Origin: Deltaproteobacteria bacterium
Lineage (GTDB): Bacteria; Myxococcota; Myxococcia; Myxococcales; 40CM-4-68-19
Direction: 5' to 3'
Assembly (NCBI GenBank): GCA_005879535.1
Contig: VBKI01000065.1
Span: 7,501 to 71,500, forward strand
DNA: 64,000 bases
The notes below the pieces were generated by a model. That model saw only the letters and a list, made by a program, of their open reading frames with translations. It was not told the origin of the DNA and did no database searches. A program made the translations under genes and the position numbers. Positions 61,735 through 64,000 of this stretch are shown one piece after another. Position 1 is the first letter of the stretch. Each line of letters begins with the position of its first letter.

Positions 61735-62483
61735 ATCCGCATGGGGAAGCCGCGCGCGGCGCAAGCCTCCTTCACCGCCGCGATGCCGAGAGTCCCGAAG
61801 TGGAACACGGATGCTGCCAGCGCAGCCGACGCGCCCGCTTCGAAGGCTGCGGCGAAGTGCGCCGGCGTTCCCGCGCCTCCGCTGGCGATCACCGGCACGG
61901 GAACGGCCACCGTCACCGCCCGCAGCATCTCCACCGCGAAGCCGTTGCCGGTGCCGTCATGATCCATCGAGGTGAGCAGGATCTCGCCGGCACCGCGATC
62001 GACGGCCTCGCGTGCCCACTCGATCAGTTCGCGACCCGTCGGGCGCGTGCCGCCGTGGGAGCGGACCTCCCAACCGGGACGGCGCGCCTTTGCGTCGATG
62101 GCCACCATCGCGCTCTGCGAGCCCAGAAGGCGCGCCACCGCGGTGATCAGCGCGGGGTCGGCGAGCGCGGCGCTGTTCATCGATACCTTGTCGGCTCCCG
62201 CCCGGAGGAGCGTTTCTGCGTCGCCGACGTTGCGGACTCCGCCGCCCACGGCGAACGGAATGCTCAGCTCGCTCGCGACGTGCTCCACCAGTCGCACGAG
62301 GGTACCGCGAGCTTCCAGCGACGCGCTGATGTCGAGGAAGCAAAGCTCGTCGGCGCCGGCAGCACCATAGGCGCGCGCCTGTTCGACGGGATCGCCGGCG
62401 TCGCGCAGATCCTGGAAGCGGACGCCTTTCACCACCCGGCCGTCCTTGACGTCCAGGCAGGGGATGATCCGCCGGGTCAGCAT
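61731..62483 (-). CDS. hisF: Imidazole glycerol phosphate synthase, cyclase subunit
   Basis: A 250-aa TIM-barrel protein starting [20 protein letters not shown]. Catalytic Asp residues are in LDVKDG and [10 protein letters not shown]. It uses ammonia from HisH to make imidazole glycerol phosphate and AICAR. The ATG overlaps hisA by 7 nt and the stop overlaps hisIE (ATGA). Confidence 0.97.
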   Translation of the reverse strand: MLTRRIIPCLDVKDGRVVKGVRFQDLRDAGDPVEQARAYGAAGADELCFLDISASLEARGTLVRLVEHVASELSIPFAVGGGVRNVGDAETLLRAGADKVSMNSAALADPALITAVARLLGSQSAMVAIDAKARRPGWEVRSHGGTRPTGRELIEWAREAVDRGAGEILLTSMDHDGTGNGFAVEMLRAVTVAVPVPVIASGGAGTPAHFAAAFEAGASAALAASVFHFGTLGIAAVKEACAARGFPMRI

Positions 62484-63220
62484 CCGCCCTCCAGCGCCGT
62501 TTGGCCTTCCGCGATGGTGAACCGGCCTTCGTAGAGCGCGGTGCCGGCGATCGCGCCTGCAAGCGTGCGCAGCCCGGCGGCAGCGAGCGCGCGCAGATGC
62601 GAAAGATAGCCCGCTCCGCCGGATGCGATCAGACGCGCCCGCGGCACGGCGGCTTCCACCTCGCGGAGCAATGCAAGATCGAATCCTTGCATCGTGCCGT
62701 CGCGGGCCACCGCGGTCACGACGAACCAACGCACCCCGCCGCCGGCGAGATCCTTCGCCAGGCCGGCCGGGGAAGGGCCGCGCGTTTCCGTCCAACCCCG
62801 CGTCGCCGCGCGCCCGTCCTTGACGTCGATTCCGCACGCCACCCGATCCTGGCCGAAGCGCTCGACGGCCGCCGCCGCCAGCGCGGGCTGCTCGATTGCG
62901 GCAGTGCCGAGAATGATCCGGCCCGCGCCCGCGGCGAGCGTCTCCTCGCCGGCGCGCACGTCGCGGATGCCGCCGCCCACCTGCACCACCGCCGGCGCCG
63001 CAGCTTGCGCAATCCGGCCGATCAACTCGAGCTGCCTAGGGCCGCCGAACGCGGCATCCAGGTCGACGACGTGCAGGACCACGGCACCCTGCTGCACGAA
63101 CTCCCGCGCCTGTGCCGCCGGGTCCTGCGACCAGATGCGCGCCGTCTTCCGATCCCCCTGGTGCAACCGCACCGCGCGGCCTTCGAGCAGGTCGATCGCC
63201 GGGTACAACTGGGCCGTCAC
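62477..63220 (-). CDS. hisA: ProFAR isomerase
   Basis: A 247-aa TIM-barrel isomerase. It starts [19 protein letters not shown] and contains HVVDLDAAFGG, GGGIRD and VTAVARDGTMQG, with the catalytic Asp residues in the first and last. GTG 63220 overlaps the hisH stop by GTGA. It converts ProFAR to PRFAR in histidine synthesis. Confidence 0.97.
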   Translation of the reverse strand: MTAQLYPAIDLLEGRAVRLHQGDRKTARIWSQDPAAQAREFVQQGAVVLHVVDLDAAFGGPRQLELIGRIAQAAAPAVVQVGGGIRDVRAGEETLAAGAGRIILGTAAIEQPALAAAAVERFGQDRVACGIDVKDGRAATRGWTETRGPSPAGLAKDLAGGGVRWFVVTAVARDGTMQGFDLALLREVEAAVPRARLIASGGAGYLSHLRALAAAGLRTLAGAIAGTALYEGRFTIAEGQTALEGGC

Positions 63221-63816
63221 GGCGGTGCCTGGGGCAGGGCAAGGAATCTTTTCAGCAGCGCCTCTCCGTCGCCGGCGCTCTTCTCCGGGTGGTACTGGAC
63301 GCCGAAGAGCGTGCCTTGGCCGACGACGGCGGGAATCCGCACCCGCCCGTGCTCCGCGACCGCATGAGTGACGCTATCGGGCGCCTCGCAGCGATAGGAG
63401 TGAGCGAAGTAAGCCCAGCCGGACGGCTCGAGAGCGCTCGCCCCGGTCGGCCGCAGCTTCTGCCAGCCGATGTGGGGGACCTGCACGTCCTGCGGCAGCC
63501 GCGTCACGCGGCCTGGCAACAGTCCGAGTCCGGCGCGGCGGCCATCTTCGTCGCCCTCCTCGAAGAGGAGCTGCATGCCCAGGCAGATGCCGAGCACCGG
63601 CGCTCGCCGGCCCAGCGCCGTGCGCAGCGCCTGCTGGAAGGGCGCGGCGCGCTCCATGCCGAGCCCGAAGGCCGCAACTCCGGGCAGAATCACGCGAGGC
63701 GCGCGAGCGACGGAGGACGGGTCGGTCAGGAGCTGCGGGTCCCCGCCTGCGCGCCGCAGGGCGTGCAGCACCGATCCCAGGTTGCCCAGACCGAGATCGA
63801 CGACGGCGACGTTCAC
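63217..63816 (-). CDS. hisH: Imidazole glycerol phosphate synthase, glutaminase subunit
   Basis: A 199-aa class I glutamine amidotransferase. It has the nucleophile Cys in [11 protein letters not shown] and the His-Glu of [22 protein letters not shown] is the family N-terminus. It supplies ammonia to HisF. GTG 63816 overlaps the hisB stop (GTGA). Confidence 0.96.
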   Translation of the reverse strand: MNVAVVDLGLGNLGSVLHALRRAGGDPQLLTDPSSVARAPRVILPGVAAFGLGMERAAPFQQALRTALGRRAPVLGICLGMQLLFEEGDEDGRRAGLGLLPGRVTRLPQDVQVPHIGWQKLRPTGASALEPSGWAYFAHSYRCEAPDSVTHAVAEHGRVRIPAVVGQGTLFGVQYHPEKSAGDGEALLKRFLALPQAPP

Positions 63817-64000
63817 AAGACTCCTTTGGTGCTGGGCACGGCCCCGGTCAGACGCGGGTCGACTGCAACGGCCTGCCGCAGCGCGCGCGCGAACGACTTG
63901 AACACGGCTTCGGCGCCGTGATGGAAGTCGCGGCCCGTCAACAGATCGATGTGGACGTTGGCGCGGGCATGGTCGGCGAACGCCTTGAAGAATCCCTCGA
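63813..64000 (-). CDS. hisB: Imidazoleglycerol-phosphate dehydratase, C-terminal part (partial)
   Basis: The 3'-terminal 62 codons of hisB; the 5' part lies beyond the window edge. It has the metal-binding [17 protein letters not shown] motif and ends with VPSTKGVL, both diagnostic of IGPD. It carries no sign of a HolPase extension in the visible piece. It is transcribed toward hisH as the first gene visible in the operon. Confidence 0.95.
   Translation of the reverse strand, partial: EGFFKAFADHARANVHIDLLTGRDFHHGAEAVFKSFARALRQAVAVDPRLTGAVPSTKGVL

Overview
The window reads as a high-GC (roughly two-thirds G+C) chromosome segment from a deltaproteobacterium in the broad sense, most likely a member of the Myxococcota. 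The main evidence is a 162-aa CarD/CdnL regulator of the myxobacterial type, together with many eukaryote-like signalling proteins (Ser/Thr kinases, FHA, GAF, DUF4388 and HEAT proteins) and dense 4-nt ATGA/GTGA/TTGA gene overlaps. The taxonomy is inferred from protein families and was not checked by a search.

Layout. Positions 1-3137 hold the 3' part of an rRNA operon: a 23S gene lacking its first few hundred bases, the 5S gene and a terminator. The 23S gene is interrupted in helix 69 by a 297-nt group I intron (1578-1874) that precedes an E. coli-type 1917/1918 junction. This is the most striking object in the window. Positions 3196-8980 carry a Cys-rich lipoprotein, a SnoaL-like protein, a PLP decarboxylase and the coupled genes 5-FTHF cyclo-ligase, YmdB, tyrS and a hydrolase lipoprotein. 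A rod-shaped RNA with its own TTGACA promoter lies just upstream of the cyclo-ligase gene and is called 6S RNA.

Positions 9378-23374 hold a non-RD kinase, a cysteine desulfurase, a DHH phosphoesterase, endonuclease IV, a degenerate Fic protein, a 5'-truncated ilvE next to a palindromic repeat, a patatin phospholipase, glnE, two small envelope proteins and comEC. Positions 23493-43299 hold cdnL with its promoter, cysS, a GNAT protein, an asparaginase, uvrB-uvrC, a DUF507 protein, DUF3108 and DUF4091-like proteins, fdhD, truD, an FHA-GAF-cyclase protein, a zinc-ribbon kinase, a YqjE/DUF3618/ElaB-like trio and queF.

Positions 43630-52409 are an orphan RskA-like protein followed by nine closely packed signalling genes: FHA, a membrane protein, a metallo-hydrolase, a TPR-like protein, CheY-like, GAF, DUF4388-GAF, HEAT, and a secreted protein. 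On the minus strand, 52234-59832 carry a DUF2520-like oxidoreductase, a ClpA/C-type ATPase, separate LigD-type polymerase and ligase genes, an NlpC/P60 protein, a HEAT protein and DnaJ. Next come a SurA-like protein and rimI. The window ends inside a hisB-hisH-hisA-hisF-hisIE operon.

Three copies of a roughly 55-bp hairpin repeat (13.4, 32.9 and 41.3 kb) occupy intergenic spaces. No CRISPR array, insertion sequence, prophage or tRNA gene was recognised.
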